This document shows, piece by piece, positions 19,021 through 28,479 of a DNA stretch of 64,000 nt. This stretch comes from Necropsobacter massiliensis. GTDB lineage: Bacteria > Pseudomonadota > Gammaproteobacteria > Enterobacterales > Pasteurellaceae. The notes under the pieces were generated by a model. The model was not told the DNA's origin, searched no databases, and saw nothing but the letters and a program-made list of their open reading frames with translations. The DNA lies in the NCBI RefSeq assembly GCF_000827595.2, contig NZ_LN776183.1:124001-188000 (forward strand), read 5' to 3'. A program made the translations under genes and the position numbers. The stretch's first letter is position 1. Every line of letters starts with the position of its first letter.

Positions 19021-20580
19021 ATGAAAATCAGAGCGCAGATCGGCATGGTGCTGAATTTGGACAAGTGTATCGGCTGCCATACCTGTTCGGTTACTTGCAA
19101 GAATGTCTGGACCAGCCGCGAAGGTGTGGAATATGCGTGGTTTAATAATGTTGAAACCAAACCGGGTATCGGATTTCCAAAAAATTGGGAAGATCAGGAA
19201 AAATGGCAGGGCGGTTGGGTGCGCAAAGCGAACGGCAAACTGGTACCGAAACAGGGGGGCAAAATTAAAATTCTGTCGAATATTTTTGCCAATCCGAATA
19301 TGCCGCAAATTGACGACTATTACGAACCCTTTACCTTTGATTACGAACATTTGCAAAATGCACCGCACTTAACCACACCGCCGACTGCACGTCCGGTGTC
19401 GTTAATAACTGGCAAGAAAATGGACAAAATCGAATGGGGGCCGAACTGGGAGGACGATTTAGCTGGCGAATTTGAAAAGCGGGCAAAAGACGTTCTGTTT
19501 GAGGGTATTCAAAAAGAGATGCTGGCAGCCTTCGAACAGACATTTATGATGTATTTGCCGCGTTTATGCGAGCATTGCCTGAATCCGACTTGTGTAGCGT
19601 CATGTCCGTCTGGCAGCATTTATAAACGCGAAGATGACGGTATCGTGCTAATCGATCAGGATAAATGCCGCGGCTGGCGCATGTGTGTGTCTGGCTGTCC
19701 ATACAAAAAAATCTACTATAACTGGTCAACAGGAAAAGCGGAAAAATGTATTTTCTGTTATCCGCGCATCGAAAGTGGTGAGCCGACGGTGTGTGCGGAA
19801 ACCTGTGTCGGGCGCATTCGTTATCTGGGCGTGATGCTCTATGATGCAGATAAAATCGCCCAAGCCGCTGGCGTAGAAAACCCGCAGGATTTGTATCAGG
19901 CGCAGCTTGACGCATTTTTAGATCCGACTGATCCGATGATTGAACGCGAAGCATTAAAACAGGGGATCAGCCAAAGCTGGTTGGATGCGGCAAAAAAATC
20001 GCCGGTGTACAAAATGGCGATGGAATGGCAAATTGCTTTTCCGCTGCATCCGGAATATCGCACTTTGCCGATGGTCTGGTATATTCCGCCACTTTCGCCG
20101 ATTCAATCGGCGATTGAAAACGGCTTTGTCGGTGACGGCAGCATTATTCCGAGCGTCGAAGAGATGCGCATTCCATTGCGTTATTTGGCCAATTTGCTCA
20201 CCGCTGGAGATGTCGCGCCGATTCGTGCGGCATTGCAAAAAATGATTACGATGCGCCGTTTTAAACGCGGACAGACCGTACAGGGCGAGCAGTTAACGCA
20301 AAGTCTAGCCGGCAGCGGACTGACCGCTGAAATGATTGAAGAAATGTACCGCACTTTAGCCATCGCCAACTATGAAGACCGTTTTGTGATTCCGGCAAGT
20401 CACAAAGAAATGGTGGAAGACAGCTTTAATGATAAAGCCTCTTGCGGTTTCAGTTTTGGCAACGGCTGTTCGGGCGGTGTCAGTAAAGAAAGTCTGTTTG
20501 GCAGAAATAAACGGATTCCGATTATTTTTAAAGATCGACAGGAAGACATTGAAGAGAACCGCCAAAAAGGAGTGCGTTAA
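19021..20580 (+). CDS. narH: Respiratory nitrate reductase beta subunit NarH
   Basis: Electron-transfer subunit passing electrons from the heme b of NarI to NarG through one [3Fe-4S] and three [4Fe-4S] clusters. The 519-residue protein has four cysteine groups: CIGCHTCSVTC, CEHCLNPTCVASCPSG, CRGWRMCVSGCPYKK (tryptophan in place of a cysteine, marking the [3Fe-4S] site) and CIFCYPRIESGEPTVCAETC. It lies 58 bases after narG with the site GGAAGA before its ATG, and its stop overlaps the narJ start by one base. Confidence 0.97.
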   Translation: MKIRAQIGMVLNLDKCIGCHTCSVTCKNVWTSREGVEYAWFNNVETKPGIGFPKNWEDQEKWQGGWVRKANGKLVPKQGGKIKILSNIFANPNMPQIDDYYEPFTFDYEHLQNAPHLTTPPTARPVSLITGKKMDKIEWGPNWEDDLAGEFEKRAKDVLFEGIQKEMLAAFEQTFMMYLPRLCEHCLNPTCVASCPSGSIYKREDDGIVLIDQDKCRGWRMCVSGCPYKKIYYNWSTGKAEKCIFCYPRIESGEPTVCAETCVGRIRYLGVMLYDADKIAQAAGVENPQDLYQAQLDAFLDPTDPMIEREALKQGISQSWLDAAKKSPVYKMAMEWQIAFPLHPEYRTLPMVWYIPPLSPIQSAIENGFVGDGSIIPSVEEMRIPLRYLANLLTAGDVAPIRAALQKMITMRRFKRGQTVQGEQLTQSLAGSGLTAEMIEEMYRTLAIANYEDRFVIPASHKEMVEDSFNDKASCGFSFGNGCSGGVSKESLFGRNKRIPIIFKDRQEDIEENRQKGVR

Positions 20581-21257
20581 TGGCAAATCAACCCGTGTTT
20601 AAATGGATTTCGGTGCTGCTGTGCTATCCGGAGCAGGAATTGATCGACGTGCTGCCCGAATTACGGGAAGCGCTAAACCAGATACCGGAAATTGCGCCGA
20701 AACGCACCGCACTTATCGGTTTTTTAGATCATCTTGCCGAAACGAAATTACTGACTTTACAGGAAGATTATGTACAGACTTTTGATCGAAACCGCAGCCA
20801 TGCGCTGTATATTTTTGAGCATATTCATGGTGAGGATCGTGATCGCGGTGCCGCCTTGCTGGATCTGTTAGAAGAATACCGCAAGTATGGTTTTGAGCTG
20901 GGCGACGACGAGCTGCCGGATTATCTGCCAGCATTGCTGGAGTTTTTGGCTGCAATCGACCGGCAACCCGCACTTAAACTGCTTGGCGATGCGGTACATG
21001 TGATTAATCATATTGCACAAAAGTTAGCCGCTAACAGTTCGCCTTATGCCGTGTTGTTACAAACCGTGGTGATGCTCAGTCCGGTTAAACCGTTACCGCT
21101 GATTGAACCGCCGGTTCGCACTATGGATGATGCGATGCGGACTTTCGGCGTGGATATGACAGGCGCCGAGCCTTTAGTTAATCGATCATTTAGTGAGCGC
21201 ACTAAAATCAGATTTTATCCTGAAGGTGCCCATAAACAACATCGAGGAGCAGAGTAA
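20580..21257 (+). CDS. narJ: Nitrate reductase assembly chaperone NarJ
   Basis: System-specific chaperone needed for cofactor insertion into NarG before membrane attachment of NarGH; not part of the final enzyme. The 225-residue helical protein carries the TorD/DMSO-reductase-chaperone signature FEHIHGEDRDRGAALLDLLEEY and DELPDYLPALLEFLA. It starts in a TAATG overlap with narH and ends in a TAATG overlap with narI, so translation of the three is coupled. Length is close to E. coli NarJ (236). Confidence 0.95.
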   Translation: MANQPVFKWISVLLCYPEQELIDVLPELREALNQIPEIAPKRTALIGFLDHLAETKLLTLQEDYVQTFDRNRSHALYIFEHIHGEDRDRGAALLDLLEEYRKYGFELGDDELPDYLPALLEFLAAIDRQPALKLLGDAVHVINHIAQKLAANSSPYAVLLQTVVMLSPVKPLPLIEPPVRTMDDAMRTFGVDMTGAEPLVNRSFSERTKIRFYPEGAHKQHRGAE

Positions 21258-21949
21258 TGAATTATATCGAACAATTTTTATTCGGAATTTATCCTTATAT
21301 CTGTCTGAGCGTCTTTTTTATCGGCAGCTTGATTCGCTTCGATCGTGAGCAATACTCTTGGAAAAGCGAATCCAGCGAACTGCTGCACCGCGGGCAATTG
21401 CGTTTAGGCAGCGTCTTGTTTCATGTGGGCATTTTGCTCGTGTTGGGCGGGCATATTGCTGGGCTACTCACGCCGCTATGGGCATTTGAGCTGCTCGGCA
21501 TCAGCCAAGAGCAGCATCACGTTATGGCGCTGGCAGCGGGATCGGTGTCCGGCACGATGGCGCTTGCCGGGATATTAATTTTGATACACCGGCGCTTGCG
21601 TATGCAACGGATTTTAACCATCAGTACATGGCGGGATAAATTGGTTGTGTTCTGGCTGCTCGTAACTATACTTGCCGGCTTAAGCCTGATTCCGCTCAGC
21701 TTGACAAGCAGCAATGCGGTCGGTGAGCTGGAAAGCATGATGCAATATGCACAACGCATTCTGACTTTTCGTGGCGATGCTGCCGCTTATATTGCGCCAT
21801 TGTCAAGTGCGGTCAAAATTCATGTATTTTTAGGCATGACATTGTTTTTGATCTTCCCGTTTACCCGTATGGTGCATGTATGGAGCGGTTTTGCCGCGTT
21901 TATCTGTTATATCCCACGCGCTTGGCAGCTGGTGCGCCGTCGTGCATAG
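21257..21949 (+). CDS. narI: Nitrate reductase gamma subunit NarI
   Basis: Membrane diheme cytochrome b that oxidises quinol and anchors NarGH. The 230-residue protein has about five transmembrane segments and histidines at the expected heme-ligand positions (FHVGILLVLGGHIAGLLTP, KIHVFLGMTLFLIFPFTRMVHVWS). TAATG overlap with narJ. narK follows after 18 bases, so the operon probably extends into it. Confidence 0.95.
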   Translation: MNYIEQFLFGIYPYICLSVFFIGSLIRFDREQYSWKSESSELLHRGQLRLGSVLFHVGILLVLGGHIAGLLTPLWAFELLGISQEQHHVMALAAGSVSGTMALAGILILIHRRLRMQRILTISTWRDKLVVFWLLVTILAGLSLIPLSLTSSNAVGELESMMQYAQRILTFRGDAAAYIAPLSSAVKIHVFLGMTLFLIFPFTRMVHVWSGFAAFICYIPRAWQLVRRRA

Positions 21950-21967
21950 TCAATAGTAAGGAATTCT

Positions 21968-23191
21968 ATGAAATCGGAACGTTTCAAACGCTATTCAGTT
22001 TTATTCGCCGGCACGCTGGCGTTTCTGATGACGTTTATGGTATGGATGATGTTCGGCGTTATCGGTATTCCGTTGCGTAACGAACTGGGGCTATCTGATG
22101 TTGAATTCGGTATTTTAACGGCGACGCCGGTGCTGTCCGGCTCAATTATTCGTCTGCCACTGGGAATGTGGACGGATAAATTCGGCGGCAGAAATGTAAT
22201 GATGGCCTTACTGGCGGTGTGTATTCCCTTTGTGTATCTGACCAGTTACGCAACATTATTCTGGCATTTTCTGGTTATCGGTTTGGTGATGGGGCTGGCG
22301 GGCGGTTCGTTTTCTGTCGGTATGCCGTATGTTGCCCGTTGGTTTCCTAAAACCCAGCAAGGACTGGCGACCGGAATCTTCGGAATCGGCACCGCAGGCA
22401 CAGCACTGAATAATTTTATCGCTCCGGAATTGTTGGCACATTTTGGTGATTGGCGCGCCATACCGGAAGTCTATAGTGGGATTTTAACGGCGACTTTAGT
22501 TATATTTTTATTCACCGCATTTAGCAACCCGGCACATTTGATCAAAGGGGCACAGGCAGGAATTATGCGGCAGTTGTCACTATTAAAAGACTGGCGAGTA
22601 TTACGCTACAGCCAGTATTACACCGTCGTATTCGGCGGTTTCGTCGGTTTAACGTTGTGGCTGAATAATTATTATGTGGCAAATTACCATTTGGATTTAC
22701 AGGATGCCACGTTGCTGGCGCTGATTTATTTGATTCCGGGCAGTACGTTTCGTTCCGTCGGCGGTTATCTGGGGGATCGTTTTGGTGCCAACAGGGTTTC
22801 TTGGATAGTGATGTGGGTTTTGTGGATAGGCTTTCTGATTTTTGCCGTTCCGCACGGCAGCTTATTACTAACCGCTACACAAGGCGAAATCAGCTTACCT
22901 ATCGGACTACCGCTTTGGGCATTTGCACCGCTGACCTTTCTGGTCGGGTGCGCCATGGGTATCGGTAGCGGTTCTATCTTTAAATCCGTTGCCGACGATT
23001 ACCCCAACGATATTGGCACGGTATCCGGCATCGTCGGGCTTGCTGGCGGTTTATTTGGTTTTATTCTGCCTATTGCTTTCGGCGCTTTGCTTGATGTCAC
23101 CGGCATTCGGGCGACGGCGTTTGTATTAATGTTTATCGGCATTTCCACCGCATTAATTTGGATGCATTTTGCATTTAAAGCCAAAGGTTAA
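21968..23191 (+). CDS. narK: Nitrate/nitrite MFS transporter NarK
   Basis: Major facilitator importing nitrate and/or exporting nitrite for the adjacent reductase. The 407-residue, 12-helix protein has the nitrate-signature segment GLAGGSFSVGMPYVARWFPK and the substrate-binding arginine context SGSIIRLPLGMWTDKFGGR, plus the second signature GLAGGLFGFILPIAFG. Its size fits a single-domain NarK1/NasA-like symporter better than the longer E. coli NarK; the direction of transport is therefore uncertain. The site GTAAGGAA precedes the ATG. A terminator ends the operon. Confidence 0.92.
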   Translation: MKSERFKRYSVLFAGTLAFLMTFMVWMMFGVIGIPLRNELGLSDVEFGILTATPVLSGSIIRLPLGMWTDKFGGRNVMMALLAVCIPFVYLTSYATLFWHFLVIGLVMGLAGGSFSVGMPYVARWFPKTQQGLATGIFGIGTAGTALNNFIAPELLAHFGDWRAIPEVYSGILTATLVIFLFTAFSNPAHLIKGAQAGIMRQLSLLKDWRVLRYSQYYTVVFGGFVGLTLWLNNYYVANYHLDLQDATLLALIYLIPGSTFRSVGGYLGDRFGANRVSWIVMWVLWIGFLIFAVPHGSLLLTATQGEISLPIGLPLWAFAPLTFLVGCAMGIGSGSIFKSVADDYPNDIGTVSGIVGLAGGLFGFILPIAFGALLDVTGIRATAFVLMFIGISTALIWMHFAFKAKG

Positions 23192-23210
23192 GATTAATCA
23201 TAAAACAGAA

Positions 23211-23249
23211 AAATAACAATCCGCATATTTTACGTGCGGATTGTTATTT
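23211..23249 (+). terminator. Intrinsic terminator after narK
   Basis: A 15-base perfect stem (23211-23225 with 23235-23249; AAATAACAATCCGCA and complement) flanked by A and T runs lies about 20 bases after the narK stop. It could work in both directions. Confidence 0.85.
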
Positions 23250-23274
23250 ATAACTAGACGATATCCTGCTATAA

Positions 23275-23300
23275 CAAAAAAGCCACTCATAAGAGTGGCT
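23275..23300 (-). terminator. Terminator of tRNA-Leu(CAA)
   Basis: On the minus strand AGCCACTC, a four-base loop and GAGTGGCT are followed by six T, about 25 bases after the tRNA 3' end. Confidence 0.85.
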
Positions 23301-23324
23301 GTTATTTTTTATGATATTTATCGG

Positions 23325-23411
23325 TGGTGCCTAGGGTCGGACTCGAACCGACACGCTTTTAAAGGCGGCGGATTTTGAATCCGCTGCGTCTACCAATTTC
23401 GCCACCCAGGC
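23325..23411 (-). tRNA. leuX: tRNA-Leu (anticodon CAA)
   Basis: On the minus strand the 87-nt gene begins GCCTGGGTGGCGAAATTGG, has an anticodon stem GCGGA/TCCGC around the loop TTCAAAA (CAA, reading UUG), a long class II variable arm, the T loop GGTTCGAGTCC and the acceptor CCTAGGC followed by an encoded CCA. All stems pair, with one G-T in the acceptor. Confidence 0.95.
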
Positions 23412-23530
23412 TTCACTGATAAACATCATATTCAGTGCGTTGTATTATACGGTTATCCTTTGGGCTTGCAAGCGGAAATTTAGATTTCTTTACTGTTTGT
23501 TTTAATTTTCAGCAAACTGATAAAAATTGC

Positions 23531-23564
23531 ACCGCACTTTATCTCAAATTGAATAAAGTGCGGT
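23531..23564 (-). terminator. Inverted uptake-signal pair terminating lptG
   Basis: ACCGCACTTTAT (23531-23542) and ATAAAGTGCGGT (23553-23564) are perfect complements, each containing the 9-base uptake signal. On the minus strand the hairpin lies just after the lptG stop and is followed by a T-rich stretch. Confidence 0.75.
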
Positions 23565-23569
23565 CAGTT

Positions 23570-24640
23570 TTAGTCGCGTTTTCGGCTTAATAGCCACCAG
23601 GTGATCAGGATAAACAACATGCTCGGCATTAACGCCCCGGCCAGTGGTGGAATGCTGTACACCAGACTGAGTGGACCGAAAATTTCGTTCACCACATAAA
23701 ACAGGAAGCCGAAACAAATACCGGTAACGATACGCGCGCCGGCGGTCACGCTGCGTAGCGGACCGAAGATGAAAGACAGCGCCAGCAGCATCATGACACC
23801 AACTGACAGCGGCTGGAATAATTTGCGCCAGTAGGTCAGCTCAAAACGTTTTGAATCCTGTCCGGTCTCTTTCATAAAGGCGATATAATCGGACAGCCCA
23901 GAAATGGACAGCGAGGTGGCGCGCAGGGAAACGATGCCTAATTTATCCGGGGTTAAGCTGGTTTGCCAAACACCGTTCAGTTTGTTGGTGGTTTTGATTC
24001 GATCCGGCAGAATCTGTGACGTATTGATTTGTTTCAATGTCCATTTACCGTTTTTAAAGGTCGCCTGATTGGCATGACTGACTTCTTGCAACTGGCGCTG
24101 GTCATTAAAGCGATAAATGTAAATGTCCTTGAGTTTGACGTCATCGGTGATCCGTCTGACATAAATAAAATCATTGCCGTCTTTTGCCCAGACGCCATTT
24201 TTGACCGACAGCATGGAGCCGCCGGAAATGGCTTTTGAACGCATATCGCGGGCAAATTGTTCCGTTTGCGGAATGCCCCATTCGCCGATAACCATGGTTA
24301 TCACTACCAGTGGCAGGGCGGTTTTCATCACCGCAGCGCCGATATTTAAACGGGAAAAACCGGCGGATTGCATGACAATCAACTCGCTGCGGCTGGCAAG
24401 ATTACCCAGCGCAATGAGCGCGCCGAGCAGTGCTGCCATGGGAAAGAAGGTTTCTACATCTTTCGGCACGGTTAACACCGTATAAAGCACCGCCTGTAGC
24501 ACATCGTAAGTGCCTTTGCCGACACTGCGAAATTGCTCGACGAATTTAATGATTGCCGACAAGCCGACCAGCGTCAGTAACGTTGCAAAAATCGCACCTA
24601 GAATGCTTTTACCGATATAGCGATCTAATGTATTCATCAT
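23570..24640 (-). CDS. lptG: LPS export permease LptG
   Basis: Inner-membrane component of the LptB2FG transporter that extracts lipopolysaccharide and hands it to LptC. The 356-residue protein has three N-terminal and three C-terminal membrane helices around a periplasmic beta-jellyroll; LDRYIGKSILGAIFATLL, VPKDVETFFPMAALLGALIALG, NGVWAKDGNDFIYVRRI and ALSFIFGPLRSVTAGARIVTGI closely follow E. coli LptG. It starts eleven bases after the lptF stop, forming one operon. Two adjacent ATGs are possible; the first is spaced well from AAGGA. Confidence 0.95.
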   Translation of the reverse strand: MMNTLDRYIGKSILGAIFATLLTLVGLSAIIKFVEQFRSVGKGTYDVLQAVLYTVLTVPKDVETFFPMAALLGALIALGNLASRSELIVMQSAGFSRLNIGAAVMKTALPLVVITMVIGEWGIPQTEQFARDMRSKAISGGSMLSVKNGVWAKDGNDFIYVRRITDDVKLKDIYIYRFNDQRQLQEVSHANQATFKNGKWTLKQINTSQILPDRIKTTNKLNGVWQTSLTPDKLGIVSLRATSLSISGLSDYIAFMKETGQDSKRFELTYWRKLFQPLSVGVMMLLALSFIFGPLRSVTAGARIVTGICFGFLFYVVNEIFGPLSLVYSIPPLAGALMPSMLFILITWWLLSRKRD

Positions 24641-24651
24641 GGTGTTTATCC

Positions 24652-25752
24652 TTATACAACATGCTTTTTGCCGAATAAATGACGGACTTTATACATAAAG
24701 GCGCTGTGCCAGCTGTTGAGGATAATTCCCAGCAGCAGAAAAGCGATATTGACCAGCGGCATGAACAGCGCGGCATCAAGTTTGCCGGAGGCGCCAGCGG
24801 ATTTAAAAGAGCTTTGCAGCAGAAAATAAATCAGATATAGCATCAGCGCCGGTAGAATTTTAGCAAAACGCCCCTGTCGCGGATTCACGCGGCTGAGCGG
24901 CACGGCGATTAACGCCATAATCGGTACCGCTAAAATCAGCGTTAAGCGCCAGTGTAATTCCGATTTTGTCGCTGGCGTTTTGGCTTTTAATAAAGCGCTG
25001 AAGGGCAAGGTTTCCGCTTCGCTGTTGGCATTATCGGCCGCCTGATGACCCAAATATGCCCGGTATTCATCGAAATGAGTGATACGAAAATCCGGCAACA
25101 TGGCGCTGCCTTCCACCCGTTGACTGTTGTGCAGATTAAGAATTTGATCGCCGTTCGGTAGGGCTTTCAGCTCACCGCTTTGCGCTACTGTTACGGAAGG
25201 TTTTTCATTTTTCTTGGCGGGCATTTGAAACAGGTAAACATCATGGATAGTATTACTGCGGATATTATTGATAAACAATACGAAATTATTATTGCCAGCG
25301 GACATGAACTGACCGGCGGCAAGGGCGCCCATAGTCGGGTTCGCTTTAGCGTCTTCCAACATTTGCGCCTGTTTTTGAATCGCCCACGGCGACAACGCAA
25401 GCGCATTATAAGCCGCCAGAGCGGCGGTGAAAAACGAAAGCAGCAGCGCCACTTTGACAAGAATACGTTGACCTACGCCGCAGGCGCGCATCACGGTGAT
25501 TTCGCTTTCCGCATAAAGTCGTCCGAATGTCAGCAGCAGCGCGATAAATAAACATAGCGGCAGCATTAACTGCGCCATGGTGGGCATACCCAGCCCAAGC
25601 AGCGACAGCACAAGATCCGCCGGCACTTTACCGCTCGCTGCCGATCCCAATACGCGCACTAATTGCTGGCAAAAGAAAATAAGCAGTAAAATAAACAGAA
25701 TTGCAGCCTGACTTTTTACAACTTCTTTGGTTAAATATCTGGTTAAAATCAC
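24652..25752 (-). CDS. lptF: LPS export permease LptF
   Basis: Partner permease of LptG in the LptB2FG complex. The 366-residue protein begins [15 protein letters not shown] and contains [44 protein letters not shown], here described in pieces as the coupling region ([14 protein letters not shown]), and [19 protein letters not shown] near the C-terminus, which are LptF hallmarks. It is divergent from pepA with a gap of 118 bases, the same arrangement as in E. coli. Confidence 0.95.
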   Translation of the reverse strand: MILTRYLTKEVVKSQAAILFILLLIFFCQQLVRVLGSAASGKVPADLVLSLLGLGMPTMAQLMLPLCLFIALLLTFGRLYAESEITVMRACGVGQRILVKVALLLSFFTAALAAYNALALSPWAIQKQAQMLEDAKANPTMGALAAGQFMSAGNNNFVLFINNIRSNTIHDVYLFQMPAKKNEKPSVTVAQSGELKALPNGDQILNLHNSQRVEGSAMLPDFRITHFDEYRAYLGHQAADNANSEAETLPFSALLKAKTPATKSELHWRLTLILAVPIMALIAVPLSRVNPRQGRFAKILPALMLYLIYFLLQSSFKSAGASGKLDAALFMPLVNIAFLLLGIILNSWHSAFMYKVRHLFGKKHVV

Positions 25753-25870
25753 GGTTTCGCCTATATTATTTCTTGCAATTTTTCTAAAACTGAGTAGTTT
25801 ACTTGTTTCAAATAAGTCGGCGTATCATAACGTATTTTTGCCTTTTACGCAGTAAATTAGTGAGGAACAC

Positions 25871-27367
25871 ATGAAATATACAGTAAAAACCACCGCACTT
25901 TGCGCGCTTGAAACGAATCTGTTGGTGGCCGTTTTTGAGGATGACGGTCTATCTGAAACTGCCACGCAGCTGGATCGGTTAAGTCAGGGCTATTTGAACG
26001 GATTGGTTCAATCCGGCGAGCTCAGCGGTAAGCATGGACAGGTGACGGTATTGCGCAACGTCCCGAATTTGAATGCCGAGCGAGTGTTTGTGATCGGTTG
26101 CGGCAAAGCGGATGAATTAAGCGAACGTCGCTATAAACAGTTATTCCGGCATGTTATTCGGGCGGTGAAAGAGACCAACGCACAGCAGCTGGTTTGCTTT
26201 TTGCAAGAGGTCGTGATCAACAGGCGTGATCCGTATTGGAATGTGCGTTTTGCATTAGAAAGCATTGAAGACAGCCTTTATCTTTTTGATCGGTTCAAAA
26301 GCAAAAAAACTGAGCCAAGTGCGGTCTTAAATGAGGTTGTTTTTCATGTAACAGATACGCAAATGGCGGAGGCGCAACGTGCGCTGCGCGAGGGAGAAGC
26401 AATCGCGTTCGGTATTCGCGCAGCGAAAGATCTTGCCAATTGTCCGCCGAATATTTGTAATCCGGCGTATCTGGCGCAGCAGGCGACATCCTTAGCACAG
26501 CAGTCGGCGCAGCTCAAAACCACTGTGGTGGGCGAAAAAGAAATGGCGGCATTGGGAATGCACGCTTATTTAGCGGTGTCGCAGGGCAGTAAAAACGAGG
26601 CGCAGATGGCGATTATCGACTATCGCAATCATCCTGATCCGCAGACAAAACCGATTGTGTTGGTGGGGAAAGGGCTGACTTTTGATGCTGGCGGTATTTC
26701 CCTGAAACCAGCGGACAGCATGGATGAAATGAAATATGATATGTGCGGTGCGGCATCCGTGTTCGGTGTGATGAACGCAATCGCCCGCTTACAACTGCCG
26801 CTCAATGTGATCGGCGTATTAGCCGGCTGTGAAAATCTGCCGGACGGCAACGCCTATCGCCCGGGCGATATTCTTACCACGATGGCGGGGCTGACGGTGG
26901 AAGTGCTGAATACCGATGCGGAAGGGCGTTTGGTCTTATGTGACGCCTTAACCTACGTCGCGCGTTTTGAACCGGCGCTGGTGGTGGATATTGCCACTTT
27001 AACCGGCGCTTGCGTGGTGGCGTTAGGGCAGCATAACAGCGGGCTGGTGGCGGAAGATGACGAACTGGCGCAGGCGTTATTGCTGGCGGCGCAGCAAAGC
27101 ACGGATAAAGCCTGGCGTTTGCCGTTGAGCGAAGAATATCAGGAGCAGCTGAAATCCAATTTCGCCGATCTGGCCAATATCGGTGGACGCTGGGGCGGTG
27201 CGATTACCGCCGGCGCATTTTTAGCCAATTTCACCAAAGCATACCGCTGGGCGCATTTAGATATTGCCGGTACTGCGTGGTTGCAAGGCGCCGATAAAGG
27301 TGCCACCGGACGCCCGGTCGGACTGCTGACCCAATTTCTGATTAATCAAGCGCGGCAGCAGGCTTAA
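25871..27367 (+). CDS. pepA: Leucyl aminopeptidase PepA
   Basis: M17 metallopeptidase removing N-terminal residues, also a DNA-binding protein in E. coli. The 498-residue product has the metal-binding and signature segments [29 protein letters not shown] and [14 protein letters not shown], with the C-terminal catalytic domain complete. An uptake signal lies within the first codons (ACCGCACTT near 25893). SD GTGAGGA precedes the ATG. It is followed by a ModE-like palindrome and an ABC operon. Confidence 0.95.
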   Translation: MKYTVKTTALCALETNLLVAVFEDDGLSETATQLDRLSQGYLNGLVQSGELSGKHGQVTVLRNVPNLNAERVFVIGCGKADELSERRYKQLFRHVIRAVKETNAQQLVCFLQEVVINRRDPYWNVRFALESIEDSLYLFDRFKSKKTEPSAVLNEVVFHVTDTQMAEAQRALREGEAIAFGIRAAKDLANCPPNICNPAYLAQQATSLAQQSAQLKTTVVGEKEMAALGMHAYLAVSQGSKNEAQMAIIDYRNHPDPQTKPIVLVGKGLTFDAGGISLKPADSMDEMKYDMCGAASVFGVMNAIARLQLPLNVIGVLAGCENLPDGNAYRPGDILTTMAGLTVEVLNTDAEGRLVLCDALTYVARFEPALVVDIATLTGACVVALGQHNSGLVAEDDELAQALLLAAQQSTDKAWRLPLSEEYQEQLKSNFADLANIGGRWGGAITAGAFLANFTKAYRWAHLDIAGTAWLQGADKGATGRPVGLLTQFLINQARQQA

Positions 27368-27401
27368 AGTGCGGTTGATTTTTGCTTAAAATCACTTTCT
27401 T

Positions 27402-27450
27402 ATCCTCGTTATAAACTATATTATATAGCTATTTATCACGAGGATTTTTT
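27402..27450 (+). promoter_or_regulatory. ModE-type palindrome inside an RBS-burying hairpin
   Basis: Positions 27407-27430 read CGTTATAAA-N6-TATATAGCT, matching the ModE operator form I recall (CGCTATATA-N6-TATATAACG) at 14 of 18 half-site bases with the exact 24-base span. The wider sequence folds as ATCCTCG / ATAAA / CTATA pairing with TATAG / TTTAT / CGAGGAT (27402-27445). The 3' arm contains the Shine-Dalgarno GAGGA (27440-27444), and six T separate it from the ATG at 27451. It could therefore act as a ModE operator, an attenuator, or an RNA switch on translation. Binding and folding are predictions. Confidence 0.55.
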
Positions 27451-28479
27451 ATGCCTGTCTTTTTCCGTTTAATCAACACTGTAAACCGAATCGGGTGCTG
27501 TCTCTGTTTTTTTCTCTGTTCTTACGTTTATGCGCAGGATAGCTTGATTTATCCGCTCGGCACATTACCGGAACAACCGGTTATGCGCGTACTGAGTGCC
27601 GGACGCGTGTCCGATGTGCTGCTTGTTTCGCTGGCGCCGGAAAAACTGGTAGGTGTCACCATGGCATTAAACGGTGCGGACAAAAATATGTTACCTGAAC
27701 AAGTGCGGCGGCTGGAAAATATCGGGCGCATTGCCGGACGGGGATCTACGGCGCCGCTGGAAAAGGTGGTGGCGCTTAAGCCTGATGTGATCATTGATTT
27801 GGGCGAGGTGAACGATACCTTTATTTCAAGCGCGCAGCGAGTACGTGACCAAACCGGGATTCCTTATGTTTTGGTAAAAGGGCGATTGGGCGATTCGGCG
27901 CAGCAAATTCGCCAGATTGGGACATTATTGGGGGTAAAAGCGCGGTCGGAAAAACTGGCGGATTTAGCGCAGCGTATTTTGGATCGCACAAAAAATATTG
28001 CACGACACTCCCGCACGACACTCTATTTCGGGCGCAGTGCCGACGGATTGGAAACCGGGCTGGCGGGTTCAATTCATGCCGAGGTAGGCGAATGGCTCGG
28101 CGCTACAAATGTCGCTGACGGTATCGGGCAAAAAAACATCAGTCGCGTTTCCATGGAACAGCTATTGCAATGGCAGCCGGAGGTGATTATCACCCAAGAT
28201 GCGAATTTTTATCGAAAACTCCAGACTGACAGTTTGTGGCAACATTTAAGTGCGGTGAAAAATCAGCGATTTTATCTTGTGCCGAACGAACCTTTCGGTT
28301 GGTTGGATCAACCGCCGGGAATTAATCGGCTGCTGGGCTGCTTGTGGCTCGCGCATAAATTGGAACCGACATTGTTCCCGCAAGAGGAATATATTGCGTT
28401 GTTGACGGAATATTTTCAAACTTTCTACGGCTATTCTTTGAATGCGCAGGAACTGAGCAAATTTATAGGTCATCCATGA
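27451..28479 (+). CDS. ABC transporter substrate-binding protein, probable molybdate/tungstate (MolA-like)
   Basis: Periplasmic binding protein of the iron-siderophore/vitamin B12 fold (class III, FecB/BtuF type), 342 residues, with an N-terminal signal sequence ending near YVYAQD. Visible segments are MRVLSAGRVSDVLLVSLAPEK, PLEKVVALKPDVIIDLGE and QLLQWQPEVIITQD. This fold serves hemes, cobalamin, siderophores and, in Haemophilus influenzae MolABC (HI1470-1472), molybdate and tungstate. I favour the oxyanion because of the ModE-like palindromes, the permease and ATPase partners and the molbindin gene in the same locus. Its start overlaps the regulatory hairpin; its stop overlaps the permease start by four bases. 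Confidence 0.75.
   Translation: MPVFFRLINTVNRIGCCLCFFLCSYVYAQDSLIYPLGTLPEQPVMRVLSAGRVSDVLLVSLAPEKLVGVTMALNGADKNMLPEQVRRLENIGRIAGRGSTAPLEKVVALKPDVIIDLGEVNDTFISSAQRVRDQTGIPYVLVKGRLGDSAQQIRQIGTLLGVKARSEKLADLAQRILDRTKNIARHSRTTLYFGRSADGLETGLAGSIHAEVGEWLGATNVADGIGQKNISRVSMEQLLQWQPEVIITQDANFYRKLQTDSLWQHLSAVKNQRFYLVPNEPFGWLDQPPGINRLLGCLWLAHKLEPTLFPQEEYIALLTEYFQTFYGYSLNAQELSKFIGHP

Larger units (their letters stand above)
23192..23569. other. Intergenic block between narK and lptG: terminators and a tRNA
   Basis: This stretch contains no protein gene. It holds the narK terminator, a tRNA-Leu gene with its own terminator, and an inverted uptake-signal pair that ends lptG; each is listed separately. 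Confidence 0.8.
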
